This document shows, piece after piece, positions 54,301 to 63,100 of a stretch of DNA of 64,000 nucleotides (within the stretch, counting starts at the first letter, position 1; each line of letters begins with the position of its first letter). The stretch spans positions 42,070-106,069 of the forward strand of contig JAQMWT010000262.1 in NCBI GenBank assembly GCA_029834535.1. Reading direction: 5' to 3'. Under the pieces are notes generated by a model, which saw nothing but the letters and a program-made list of their open reading frames with translations, did no database searches and was not told the DNA's origin. Source of the DNA: Chrysophaeum taylorii. Lineage: Eukaryota > Sar > Pelagophyceae > Pelagomonadales > Pelagomonadaceae. Position numbers and translations under genes: made by a program.

Positions 54301-56173
54301 AGAGGTACCCGCGAACCCTGGCGACCTCCTCCTCTTCTGCCGCCAAAATATCGATCATGTGCTCCTCGAACTGTGTCATCGACAGCAGGTCGGCACCCAT
54401 GAACGCGAGCTTGGCGTCGAGCGCGTTGCGATTCTCCTCCTCGCGAATTGCCTTTCGGAGGTTAAAGGACATGACGGCGGGAAACAAATTGAGCAGGCAA
54501 ACATTGACGATGGCGATGACGGCGTAGAAGAACGGCCAAAGATAACGACCGACGCTCATCTGGATCGACCACATGGCGTCGTTCCAGTTTTCCATGTTCA
54601 TCACGTCGAAGATGGCGAGGAGCGACCAGAGCGACTTGTCGAACTGGTGGTACCACAAGTATCTGCGCCGCCGCGGCAGCGCGCGCCCCAAGATGCCGAA
54701 GCGTCTTTCGCCGGTCTTGCCCGCGTACGTGCGTCGGCAAGATTTGGCATTGACCCTCTCGTCGTCCGTGAAGATATTTGGCAAGAGCTCGTTGAGCCGC
54801 GCAAACGCGTCCTTTGCCTTGCGACGGTCGTTTTCGCAGTTCTTTAGTCGGAACAGCAGCTTCTCGATTTCGAACTGCGGTTCGCTCAGGTCAAACCGCG
54901 ACGTGAACCTCGTGAGGACTTGCCAGCCGAGGTCGAGGTACGTCTGGTCGGGCGACGAGACCTCGGCGTACTGAGGTCCGATGTCCTCCGTCGTGGAGTT
55001 TCTCGTGATGAATTCCGCCGTCGAACCTTTTTTGGTATCGACGCAGTACTCGCGAATGTACATCACGTTTGGCAAGTTTGCCCTCGCCAGATACACTGAG
55101 CCGTTGTAGGGGACGGGCGCGCCACGAAGCTGCAAGGGCGCCGTCACCAACGACACGACGCCCCCGACGGGGTCAAGCTCCGTGATCTGCGTCGCCGGGA
55201 TGTCGTCGCCGTGAAATCCCGCCCTGATGCGATCTGGGTGGCCGTATCTGCGGAAAAAATCTCCCTCGATCGTCAGCTCGCAGTCGTCCTCTGGGTTGTC
55301 GCTGTAACACTTGTCGCACCGCCGGCACGTCTTGCAACCTCCGCAGAAGCTCGCGAAATACGGAAACGTTGCGCTGTACGGCGCGCCGTCGCGCGCGTAA
55401 TCTCGGTACATCGCCGCCGACTTCCAAAAATTCGTTGCCAGGAATCGGTTCTGCCGTCGTCGCGCATCTTGGTCATCGCGAATCTTGTCTTCGTATCCGG
55501 CGTATTCCTCGCGCGACGCCCAGTACGTGGGACTCGGGACGTCGATCGTCGCCGGACCGGCGCTCGAGTTGAAGACCGAAGGATTCGCTGCGAAGGTTCC
55601 CGAAAACGGATCGTAGTAAGGGTCGGGCAGACACCGGAAATCGAGGCTGTCGCGAAAGTATACCGACGCAAAAGTTGACATCACAAAGATTGCCATGGCA
55701 GTCAAGACGGTGATCGCTAACAACAAACTGAACGAGCCAAACAGCGACGTCACGAGCAGCCGCATCTCTGGAAATTTTCGGAGCGACTTTAACGGCCGGA
55801 GGATGCGGACCATCCTCAGCGCCGAGATGTCGCCGAGGGGGATTGAAATGTGATTGCTCTCGTTTGGGCATTCGGAGAATATGGCGATGACGCCCTGACA
55901 TACGACGATAAAGTCCAGCAAGTTCCAACTGTCTTGAAAGTACGCGAACTGGTACGCGCCAAATTTTATGAGGAACTCCAGCAAAAAGATCAAATTGAGC
56001 ACGAAGTCGGCCTGGCAAAAAAAATCCGTCGGCCTGTCGCCCCGGCTTATCATCTTCGGTGGAAAGGCCATCACCACGCAATTGAATCCGATGGCCACCA
56101 GCACAAAGGCGTCGAGCCCGTTGCTGTCGGCGAGCTGCCGCAACCTCGACTTACGGCGCCGGCGGCGCAACAT
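48326..56173 (-). CDS. Four-domain voltage-gated cation channel fused to WD40 region and acidic tail
   Basis: Single exon, 2,615 residues from Met 56173 (the frame is open to 56488). Four repeats of six TM helices at about residues 20-580, 675-925, 1038-1375 and 1420-1715, as in Cav/Nav/NALCN channels. S4 helices: ALRMVRILRPLKSLRKF (I), LLRIVRVTRVARVFRL (II), ARVVRIIRPLKTLARR (III); repeat IV is charge-poor (FIYALRTTQVFLVVPAF). Pore loops MNMENW, TGDEW, SFDDW and TANNW put E528, D878, D1312 and N1664 in the filter, neither EEEE nor DEKA. Repeat I has a very long outer loop (175-505) with a CGGCKTCRRCDKC cluster. An EF-hand/pre-IQ-like helix follows repeat IV (QFDEFGVGRIRTKYLSRLL). Residues about 2050-2455 are WD40 repeats (VSDDGSIKMWRLR; CSRDLSIVAWQRP). 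The last 100 residues are mostly Glu/Asp/Tyr. Confidence 0.92.
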   Translation of the reverse strand: MLRRRRRKSRLRQLADSNGLDAFVLVAIGFNCVVMAFPPKMISRGDRPTDFFCQADFVLNLIFLLEFLIKFGAYQFAYFQDSWNLLDFIVVCQGVIAIFSECPNESNHISIPLGDISALRMVRILRPLKSLRKFPEMRLLVTSLFGSFSLLLAITVLTAMAIFVMSTFASVYFRDSLDFRCLPDPYYDPFSGTFAANPSVFNSSAGPATIDVPSPTYWASREEYAGYEDKIRDDQDARRRQNRFLATNFWKSAAMYRDYARDGAPYSATFPYFASFCGGCKTCRRCDKCYSDNPEDDCELTIEGDFFRRYGHPDRIRAGFHGDDIPATQITELDPVGGVVSLVTAPLQLRGAPVPYNGSVYLARANLPNVMYIREYCVDTKKGSTAEFITRNSTTEDIGPQYAEVSSPDQTYLDLGWQVLTRFTSRFDLSEPQFEIEKLLFRLKNCENDRRKAKDAFARLNELLPNIFTDDERVNAKSCRRTYAGKTGERRFGILGRALPRRRRYLWYHQFDKSLWSLLAIFDVMNMENWNDAMWSIQMSVGRYLWPFFYAVIAIVNVCLLNLFPAVMSFNLRKAIREEENRNALDAKLAFMGADLLSMTQFEEHMIDILAAEEEEVARVRGYLSAQHGKTTGTPTNEPRPLIQEVEPLDDVPLVPRGQFFETLRRIVNAEAGPFNIFIYVCIIVNVVILSQYRLHSSNPMDRRLNLAFDTMNFIFVIIFGVEILVKNIALGPVAYIRDNYNKIDFILGILGIVDIAGTFSERSSVFSLLRIVRVTRVARVFRLAGISKIHAADANASGDLDFFRLMSIISLSSTWIFNILGLLFLVLYTASIISMQIFGNEVYSLNDYSGQWREKGRLNFDTFPLAFITNFIVITGDEWNTIMYNTMRRSGSVACIFFIVLIVIGRYAILSMLTAIIFEEVERDSIAVIKQRVRTTMLSVFKFEHAMMNSIYRYYFFKWYSFSKARDQVDLGKHSAIGQVTLMAPPAPPKTRWQRLLENPKSYFIFPDPALEIDKDGNLKPTPLGRFRKTMLRIGHSAIFANLIFATIMTSIILLATFYQIRNSSRRTSFIQVQESRPTLRAIQGLCVAIFVSEFIIMTIAETLLGYLSNPMNMLDATVTALSVISVFHTPLSPFAVARVVRIIRPLKTLARRSPAVMSILSALESSAKGVFAVGMLALFLWLTIAVCGLQLFQGRLFYCSASRYPEGGLLKAFKPDRLRFDKGSSAYDNWPDEQFTYVNERFESQVTFPPHRAANNSRGCKLFFPIEYEQYNRNDRIVDAVGTFRIKRSRYNFDNLYEAFKSAFLVFSFDDWHKLILATMNAKTTGAYLNHQAEASTTLPSIFFFIAGCSSFLLTTLFVGVIYGTFTYRMLVTQHSKKKKRLASLKDIQWRVYELKLDCIKALQEPQNPNSTNVVLRNLYFMFRHRYYKFVYAILIFGDVLVWWIFVGSQARLVPRDAQRNSIRDDGLTPALRALRTADHYFCGLLIAECILKLSTFGWFTMLALVTEQARVILHIPIIVFLGLELSGTWNRLREIDINRGCDDDSDENDPHTCDGGALQRFIYALRTTQVFLVVPAFVELRTIVYALYAALGTTLPMLLLMVISTFAFAVVGMMFLGEVDISKHNDADDPEIFGSHWFLTRLKFRTINKSMNTLFIAATANNWISIKDHFERELAPMEKGPNVIFWLLHVLIVRYVFLNVCTMIFIYKYESTSPVQPWIAMQQVEEFLRAWQQFDEFGVGRIRTKYLSRLLRLLSPPLGMTRDAPQLLADRHAKRILMAIPLLLESEIENGEPDLDARWKEIEYNLVGSHQPGHPRHNPSQLEPARSSLLPRYLEFSAVIKAVHRVVIFAELQALPDDDVFTTKREFAQAKLDILRLAVHRFCDAQHRQSSSAPAAQRAEPAVHDMSLMQRLCPDVFRYRMRQALTLETHRWQTQIKLSKFDQESFSECELLVKVVSEEKAAAQTQLAVLDTLAAKGALNALQERRPRLHRHIAFLGVLLQKITNERKEHVRKAWLAHSIVHCGTLPAAPPHHHGKSSKVDKKNAAGGRVVSDMATSKAGDLMVSAHGGNTITVWKLRRQVNADETHHHHHHHHADTKAEEDPWSTSQYFKAQVIDETERVLVVAMTSDGRRFYASSGNNIKSFVRVKKTRGQKGIRFNRESVMIGHTAQINALTISSRFVFSVSDDGSIKMWRLRSSDAQQSATIALTQRCVSMCVLNTGRTRHEMDHYGWHAMVGLDSGSLSLLPFSLNSQWLQGAVWRPKYDHPVFDDHEPITAMCYAYRRVYCGGATGRIVVLRVVRGDEDLATLEATAKELEREGLSFKNLSKAQARSGPERSRTAAILTQIVRLEVMYRMSCHTQAISGFCMAGYLFFSCSRDLSIVAWQRPTQSVVHAVQAAGTLAVGGADEQHLIMSYVSHRAPVTCITVAGDFLATADTDGRILLHRAEKYHEIVESQQSSSAVSMEKLEVEVIEKPPFFSVVDLSKVKPRHFLAQILHHYYPTKPLMKPSKKAKEADEPSDFKEEEKEEEDLAGEPDDEQLDDDFADVAGEDEFDEEFDEDEGEYDEEEDYEDDEEDYEEVGDEDEDYEDDYDEIGDEEEEDEEGEYEDDTQ

Positions 56174-56367
56174 CTTCCTCTCTCTCCCTAGGTCCTCTGC
56201 GGGCTTGTTGTGCGCAGCATAGCACTTCTGCTGGTAGCCAGGTTTTTTTTCCGGTTGGTAGGAGGGGTCTAGGATCACAATCTCTTCGACGTGGCGAGTG
56301 ACCGTTGTGCTCCGATTGAAGGAGCCGTTGTCGGAGCTGGCGCACCACCAACCACGTCTCCGGTGGC
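56174..56367. promoter_or_regulatory. Divergent region, channel and START gene
   Basis: 194 bases between the preferred starts. The channel frame remains open through it, so a longer channel N-terminus is possible. Confidence 0.4.
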
Positions 56368-57177
56368 ATGGCGCTCCTCCTCCTCCTGACCGTTGGCAGC
56401 GCGGAGACGTTCTCGTTTCGTGGGATCGGGGAGCCGTGGCCAACACCCGGACGGTGGTTCTCGCAGACCGTGCGTCGTCACGCGACAACGCACCTCCACA
56501 AAACCCCCGGTGGCGCCCTCGCCGAGAACGTTGGCGACAAGCAGCTCGAGAGCGAAAAGTTGGTCCAAAGGGTCTTGAAGCTGGTCGACGACCGGTCGGG
56601 CCGGTGGCTTCCGATCGTAACCCGCGGACGATGTAAGGTGTGGCTCCTCAAAGAGCCGGACTCTCCGCACGCGTGCATTTTGGCCAAAGGCGTCATCGAC
56701 GCCTCCGCCCCCAAAGTCTACGACCTCTTTGCCAAGACCGAGCGCGCGGGCGAATTCAACGAGTACTGCGCGCAATGCGTCGACATCGAACGCCTCGACT
56801 ACAACACCAAGGTCTCGTGGTCGGTGACCAAGTCCTTCGGCAACGGCCTCTTCAAGCCGCGCGATTTCGTCACGCTCTGCCACTTCGCTAAACTCAGAGA
56901 TGGCTCCAAGTGTGTCGTCAATACGGCCACCACACATCGAGCCAAGCCCGAGAATCCGAGATTCCAGCGCGCCGAGGTCATCCTCGCTGCCAACATCGTC
57001 AAGCCCCTCGGCGCCGACAAAACGCACTTGACCTTGCTCACGTCGGTGAACCCCCGAGGCGCCCTCGACAATTGCGTCTGCGCTCGGATCATGAATCAGA
57101 TCATCAAGCGCTCGCCCGTCGCGTTCTTCAACTCGGTCGAACGCGCAGCGATGAAAACCCGCCTCGTCGAGGCCTAA
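56368..57177 (+). CDS. START-domain lipid-binding protein with signal peptide
   Basis: About 269 residues. Starts with a short hydrophobic leader (MALLLLLTVGSAETF), then a START/SRPBCC fold: WLLKEPDSPHACILAKGVIDASAPKVYDLFAK, AGEFNEYCAQCVDIERLDYNTKVSW, LFKPRDFVTLCHFAKLRDG, VILAANIVKPLGADKTHLTLLTSVNPRGALDNCVCARIMNQIIKRSPVAFF. The final amphipathic helix that caps the lipid pocket is present. The ligand is unknown; the leader suggests secretory or plastid routing. Confidence 0.8.
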   Translation: MALLLLLTVGSAETFSFRGIGEPWPTPGRWFSQTVRRHATTHLHKTPGGALAENVGDKQLESEKLVQRVLKLVDDRSGRWLPIVTRGRCKVWLLKEPDSPHACILAKGVIDASAPKVYDLFAKTERAGEFNEYCAQCVDIERLDYNTKVSWSVTKSFGNGLFKPRDFVTLCHFAKLRDGSKCVVNTATTHRAKPENPRFQRAEVILAANIVKPLGADKTHLTLLTSVNPRGALDNCVCARIMNQIIKRSPVAFFNSVERAAMKTRLVEA

Positions 57178-57445
57178 TTTGTTCCTGTTTTCGCTCCTTA
57201 TCTTAAGGCTCATTTTATTTTTGCTCTTTCTTTGGTGACTCCCTCCCTCCCTCCCTCCCTCCCTCCCTCCGTCCAAACGTCTCCCGCGCGATGCGCCAGC
57301 TCGAGCGAGCGTTTGTGGCGGCCTGGTAGGCATTCGCATCACCCTTGGCAGCATCGCCTTAGATGCGGCGGGTTATTATTGTCGCCGGGGATGCTGCGCC
57401 GTGTTCTATGTTGCTTCCCAACAACCGTGCCCTCGCCTCGGCTCC

Positions 57446-58320
57446 CTACGATTGTGGTGTGGGGTCGCCGTCGTCGCCTGACGGGACCACGCGCGGCGAG
57501 ATTCTTTGTTTGCTGCGAGGCGTCGACTGCTTGGCAGCAGAAGTCGATGAAACGCAAGTGGTGGCGTCGCCCACCGAAACGCTCGTGAGTTCGCGTTCCG
57601 CCGCCGTCACGGGTACGATGCGCGGGGAAGCGTCGTGCCTAGGGAGCGGTGGCTGAATCTTTTTCTTAACCACGGGACGATCGAGACCGTGCTTCTCTTC
57701 GGAAACGCCAGTCTCGCTTTCCGATGGTTCAATCCTGGGCGAGCGATTGATCACCCGTGGGACGTATGAGTCCCGGAACTGCGCGACGGCACTTTGCCGT
57801 GGAGTGCCGAAGGCTTCTCGCGGCGTCGAGACGAATTCGACGCCCCGGGGCATATCCGCAACGGCCTTCTTTGCCTGTTGTTGCAGTAGCTTGACTTCAA
57901 CCTCGCTCAGCGCAAGCAGGTCGCGGACCGGAGCACCCTCGCCCGCTTCGGCATTGTCCCAAGCATCGCCTGCCAGCGAGTCGTCGCGTTTCGCGACGGT
58001 CTCTCACCATAGATCTCTCGGCCGCGCGCATCGCGGAGCTCCTCGGCATGCTGCAAGAGGCGCTCGCGCTCCTCGTGCCGCTGTTCCGCCGCCCGCTTCC
58101 GGCGCATCGCCTCGAGTTTCTCCTGGAGGCGCCCGATCTTGGACTCGAGCAAGCCCTCCGATCGACCCCTCTTCCACTCGCGGTACTCGGCAAGCTGTTT
58201 CTTGCTGTGGCGCCACTTCTTTCGAAGCGTGCGGATGCCGAGGATAGACACCACGGCGATTGCCACCAGCACGTACAGCACGGGCGACGCCTCCTTGTGG
58301 GGCTTTGGACGCTGCACCAT
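57446..58320 (-). CDS. Single-pass membrane coiled-coil protein, unknown function
   Basis: Two exons, 58320-58008 and 57969-57446, joined by a 38-nt GT-AG intron. About 278 residues: a hydrophobic segment at residues 13-30 (SPVLYVLVAIAVVSILGI), a long charged helix (LLESKIGRLQEKLEAMRRKRAAEQRHEERERLLQHAEEL), then after the splice an acidic helix (EVEVKLLQQQAKKAVADMPRG) and a Ser/Pro-rich tail with repeated R(V/I)-P motifs. No family recognised. The N-terminal plan recalls small ER membrane coiled-coil proteins, but nothing specific can be claimed. It lies tail-to-tail with the START gene; a CCCT microsatellite (about 57239-57270) lies between them. Confidence 0.72.
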
Positions 58321-59287
58321 ACCTATTTTTTGAACGCGCGTCGGGACTTGTTAAGTCATGAATCCGCGTTAGAGTTTGTTAGTTTCGAAAAACTTCGATC
58401 AGGAGCGGAACGATAATAATATGCAAAGACGGCGAGAACTTTTGACGTCATATTTGTATGTTTGAACCCGCCTCCGGGACTGGCGATATTGCCTTCAACC
58501 CAGACGCTTTACTTCATACTTGAAACCTTCCCCAGTCGACCACGAACTGGCGGCTTCTTGAAAACGGAACGAATGTCAATTGAAGGCTATAGCAGCAGTA
58601 CACGTTATATATTATTTTAAAATACACATGTGTTTCTTTTATAGCTTTTTTTTCTTAGGATAACGACTGCGAATCCGCGTCTTTAGTCTTGTTTCTCACT
58701 GCTCTCTCATCGACGGAAGCAAGCGGCACAGCGCAGGGAGTTTGCTGCGTACATACTGCACAATGCAACCGGATACCTTGTACCTGACCTTTTTTCCGAG
58801 CGTGCTGAGTGGATGCTCAGTGGAAGTAGTTTAGCCTTCTCTCGCCGGAGGGGAAAAAACTTTGCACTTATAGTTTTGTGAAAACTTCAAGCGTCCTTCG
58901 AGCGCCGACGACGTGTCGTCGGCATCGCCGACAGCGATCCCACACTCGACATGGTCAAAAACAACTGATTATGGCGCCATCGAGGACGAACGGCCAAGCC
59001 GACGCGATTGTTATCGAGTGTACTGAGCGAGAGTCACGGCAGTCGTCATCCTCGAGCTCGTCCCTCTATTGGCAGCACGGAACCGTAGGCTATCGCGGCG
59101 GCGCGACCGACTGCGCCGTCGGCAGTGTCCTCTGCGCCGTGGGCGTGTCGGCGCTCCCGTGTGTATTATTACAGTGGTATAGGATTTTATTTTGAGACCA
59201 ACAACATTCTAAACTTCTCTAGGATTAGGGTAATGCCTGAGGGTAGTTTAAACGATCGTGAGATAACGGGCTTTGCAAAGGGCGGGT
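58321..59287. other. Intergenic, AT-rich
   Basis: About 970 bases between divergent genes; AT-rich between 58430 and 58700. No gene or RNA recognised. Confidence 0.5.
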
Positions 59288-60134
59288 ATGTATGTTGCAG
59301 GTGGTGGACCGCGCACGCCGCCGGCCCCGCCGCGTCTCTCGTACGTGGACGAGAACGTCATGAGCCAGCATGCCCGGACCTGCCCCAAACCCGTCCGCAC
59401 GCCCTCGCGGACGCGGCTCGCGAGCCCGGGCCAGATCGCTTCGCCGCGGACGCAACTCCGCCACAGGCAGAAACTCGAGTTGCTACGCAAGCTCCAGAAG
59501 CAAAACTCGTACTTTCGGCGAGAACTCGAGAAGGCCGGGGTTAAGACCGAGTCGAGACTCGAGGCCTCCGACACGATAGTGCGCGCCCAAAAGCTCAAGG
59601 CATCGATCGAAGTATGGCAGCGTCACAGCGCCGACCTTCACGGCGACGACGACGAGGACGAGCGCCATAGCGCCGAGATGTCCGTCGACGACAACGACGA
59701 CCCGCTCTCGATCGAGGCTCTCGCCATCGCATCGCCGCCGCGCAGCGACGACCCGGTCATGTATCCGCTGTTGGAAGGCCCGACGAGCGCCGACCTCGAC
59801 GGCTGCAAGGCCGATCTGGAAGAGCTCAAGGCGCACATGCGCATGCAGTTCGAAGAGATCCACCACCGCCACGCCCTCGAACTCGACGCGATGAAGCATC
59901 GCTGCGACGAGGTCGAAGCGAGCGCGCGAAAACGTCTCGAAGACATGCGGCGCCTCGCCGACGAGGCCAGAGAGGCGGCGAGACTAGACGTCGAGCGGTG
60001 AGCGAATACACTTAGTCCAACGACACCTATCTCATCAGGCGCCACGCCGAGTTCCAAGCCCTCGAAGCTAAGCACGAGGACTATAAGACGTGCGCCGAGC
60101 AGCGCCTGCGCGACGCCTCCTCGGCGTCATCCAG
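59288..60134 (+). CDS. Coiled-coil protein, 3' end incomplete
   Basis: Exon 59288-59997, a 41-nt GT-AG intron, then exon 60039-60134, which ends at a further GT donor (CCAG then GTTGGC). Later exons run into the poor-quality region and cannot be followed. The protein starts Pro/Gly-rich (YVAGGGPRTPPAPPRLSYVD), then has charged helices (RHRQKLELLRKLQKQNSYFRR; DLEELKAHMRMQFEEIHHRHALELDAMKHRCDEVEASARKRLED). Probably a cytoskeletal or structural coiled coil. The start is uncertain; 59300 may be an exon acceptor. Confidence 0.6.
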
Positions 60135-63100
60135 GTTGGCATTTGCTCGTGTTCCCACTTCGCACAGACCCACGCAGCTTGTCATTTTTCTCTATCCTTC
60201 TCTGGCTCACCGCCTCGCTTTTGCTTGCCACAAATCTGTGCCGCCATTTCCCGGTCGACCTCGCGAGCGTCGCGCATTAATAATGTCACTTCGTTTCCGG
60301 TGCTTATTTTTGGCGGCCATTTCCGCCGAACGCCTTTCATCCTCCTCCGCTCTATCCCCCCCAGGGATTGGCCCCGAAAAAATTTTGGCTCCGTGTATCC
60401 CAATTGCGCAACAAAAACCCCGCAAGCTTTTTTGGTTCAATTTTTTTCTCTTCCCTCTCCACCTTCCCCCTGGCGCACCGCCCCTCCGCCTTTGCTTTTC
60501 CCCACAAAATTCTTTGTTGCCCCGCCAAAATTTTCCCCGTCCCGAAAACCTCGCGGCGTCGGGGCATTAAATAATGTCCCAACTCCCACGTTCGTTTCCC
60601 CGTGCTTTATTTTTTTGGGACCAACCGTCCAGAATTTTCCGGAACGGACGACGATTTTGCCATTAAATTAAAATATTTCCGCCCGACTCCTTTTTAATTT
60701 CCCTTCCTCATCCTCCCTCCTTCTTCGCCTCGAGGCAAACATTGTTTGTTTGTCGCCCCTCAACCTCCGGATCGTTCGCCCTGAGCTAATGGCCCCCCCT
60801 CGTCAAAAATAAAAACCCGTTCCCGTTCCGTCGTCCACCCCCCCGTCCCGGCGCAAACCAAAACGCGTTTTAAAAAAGAACGGAGAAAGATATTAAAGTC
60901 CCCCCCCCCCCCCCCCTTGCCGGCACCCAGGCCCGCGACTCCATATTGTATCTTTAATCTTACGAAAAAGAAACCATCCCACATAACCACGCTAGTTTCG
61001 GCGGCGGGCGGCGGATGGCCCCCTTCTCGTTCTGTGGGCGCCCCTTTCAAAAATTCCCCCGTAAAAAATCTCGCCACCGTGGTGGGTACCACTTCACCCC
61101 AAAAACAATCCTTCCGTTTGAGGGGACACGGCGATGTTGCAGGTTTTTCCTTTTTTCTTTCCAATGCTTGGTTGCCCTGGTCCTAAGGTATGTAGGAAAT
61201 GGTGCTTGCTGAAAGTTGGCCCAATCGTTTTTTCGCGGTGCAAGCGGCCCAGCCGTTTTGCCAAAAAATCGGGTTGTTTGTTTGGGTACGCGAACGGCGC
61301 GCTCTTGGCCGGGAGGCCTGTTAACAGCAAATTTTGTGGGGGAATTCCAGGACCAACGGAAAAATGCCAGCCTTAATCCCTCGTCCCCCCCCGTTCATGG
61401 TCCGAGTAAAAGGCCAGAAGAATCAAGTCTGCAGGAGGAAAAGTCCCGTTGTGGAAACAGTTTTTGTAGACGCGCGCGTTCGAAAACCACCCCAAACTCC
61501 CCCGAAGTCGGGAAATGGCCCGTACGTTCCCGTCCGGCGACCGGTTTAAACGCAGCACACGGTGTCCCCTTCCCGGTACCTCGGCAGAAAAATCCCCAAT
61601 GTTCGCAAATGTTGGGCTGGCTCCTGTGTTGGTCCCCGCCAATCAACGTATTGAACGTCGGCCGACTAAATCTTCTTCCGCCAACCGGCCGCCCGGAAAA
61701 TTTCCATCGCTTTTAAATGGGGACGACCGCCCCACCCCCCTGCCGAACGCGAGGCGGCGCGCCAAATGAACTCGAAAAAACGCCCAAAAAAGTTTTGTCC
61801 GGCGCGAGAGCAAAGGCCCCCCGAAAGAAAAGGGGACCCAGAACATTGTCCGCGCCACAAGGCGCGGTTGGCCCTCGTCAAGGGTACGTTAAATGCACAA
61901 CTACGCGTCAAAGGAATCGCCGCCGTCCGCCGCCCGTTGGGGCCAAATGGCCCCCAAGCCCACACACCCATTATGAAAACCCCCTGCTGTTGCGATGGTA
62001 CCCTCCCGGGCTGCGACATCTAAGCTTGCCCCCCTTGCGTTTAAAAAATCAGCGCACGCCTCCCCCACACTTTATTTTAAACCTTTGAAAAAGTTTTGTG
62101 TTACTCTACTAAACCTAAATCCCCCTTACGAACGCCTTCCGGTTTGTTCGGGTTTTTGAAATTTGCACGGTTGGACAGAGATCCGCCCCAAAACATGCAA
62201 AGCTCAGGGTGCACACACTCGCGGACAGCTCCGTACGCAACCCCGCGCCAAAAACCCCCCCCCATAATTTCGCCCCGTTCGAGCTTTTTGGTCCCAGCCG
62301 GGCCAAACACGGCGGATTAAAAAGGAACAACCCCAATGCAAAGACCCGCGCGGCAAGCGTCCCAACAACTTTTGCCCGCCCCTCAGAACCCTACTGTCTC
62401 GCCTTTGTTTGGGTAAGTCCATCCCCCCCACTTCCCCCGTGAAAATGAAATGGCCGTCCTAACCCGCGATCCAGCGGCGGAACCTGTCCGTCGTTTTGGG
62501 TCGGCAAAGGTCCCGTGAAACGGGGAGGGGTGCACACAAAGTTTTTTCTGGAAAGGGTTTTCTGTTTGGTCAAAAACACTACGCGAGAAACCGTAGTTCC
62601 CAAGCACGCCCCAGGCTTGCTCCGCGAACTGCCGTGGGTTTTTTTCCGTCCAGCCCCTCGGAAATGCGGCACCCCTGTGGAAAAAAAGACTGACTGAAAC
62701 GCGGCCATGTTTCGGTCCCATTCAAATGAACCGCCGCGGTTTTTTTGTTTTGGGTGTGGTCCGGGAACAGGAAAAAAAAGAAATGACATTTCCAAAATAA
62801 TAAACGCGCTGGTACGGCGACGCCCCCCGGCGCTTTGCATTTTGAAAAATTTTTAAAACAGTTTAAACAAAGTGGGGTCCCACCCCCCCCCCCTGCGTCC
62901 CCACTCCTATTTTCCCCCCTCTCTCCCTGCACGCACGCCTTCCCCCCTTGGAACTTGGCGGTCAAAAAATCGCCCGCCCCGGTCTCCTCTCCCCCAAATC
63001 CCGGCACCGCCCGCCCACCCAAAGTCACAACCACCCCCCCCCCGCGGTCACAGCCCAAGCCCCGGCCCATCGAAATAAAAATTTACCACCCCCCCCCTCC

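Noticed and set aside
56174-56488. 105-residue N-terminal extension of the four-domain channel
   Set aside because: Would overlap the START gene on the other strand, and its first part is low complexity. The portion nearest 56173 could still be coding, so this is a preference rather than proof.
57446-58320. Resemblance of the membrane coiled-coil protein to selenoprotein S
   Set aside because: Only the general plan (TM then basic coiled coil) matches; there is no VCP-binding motif I could confirm and no terminal UGA.
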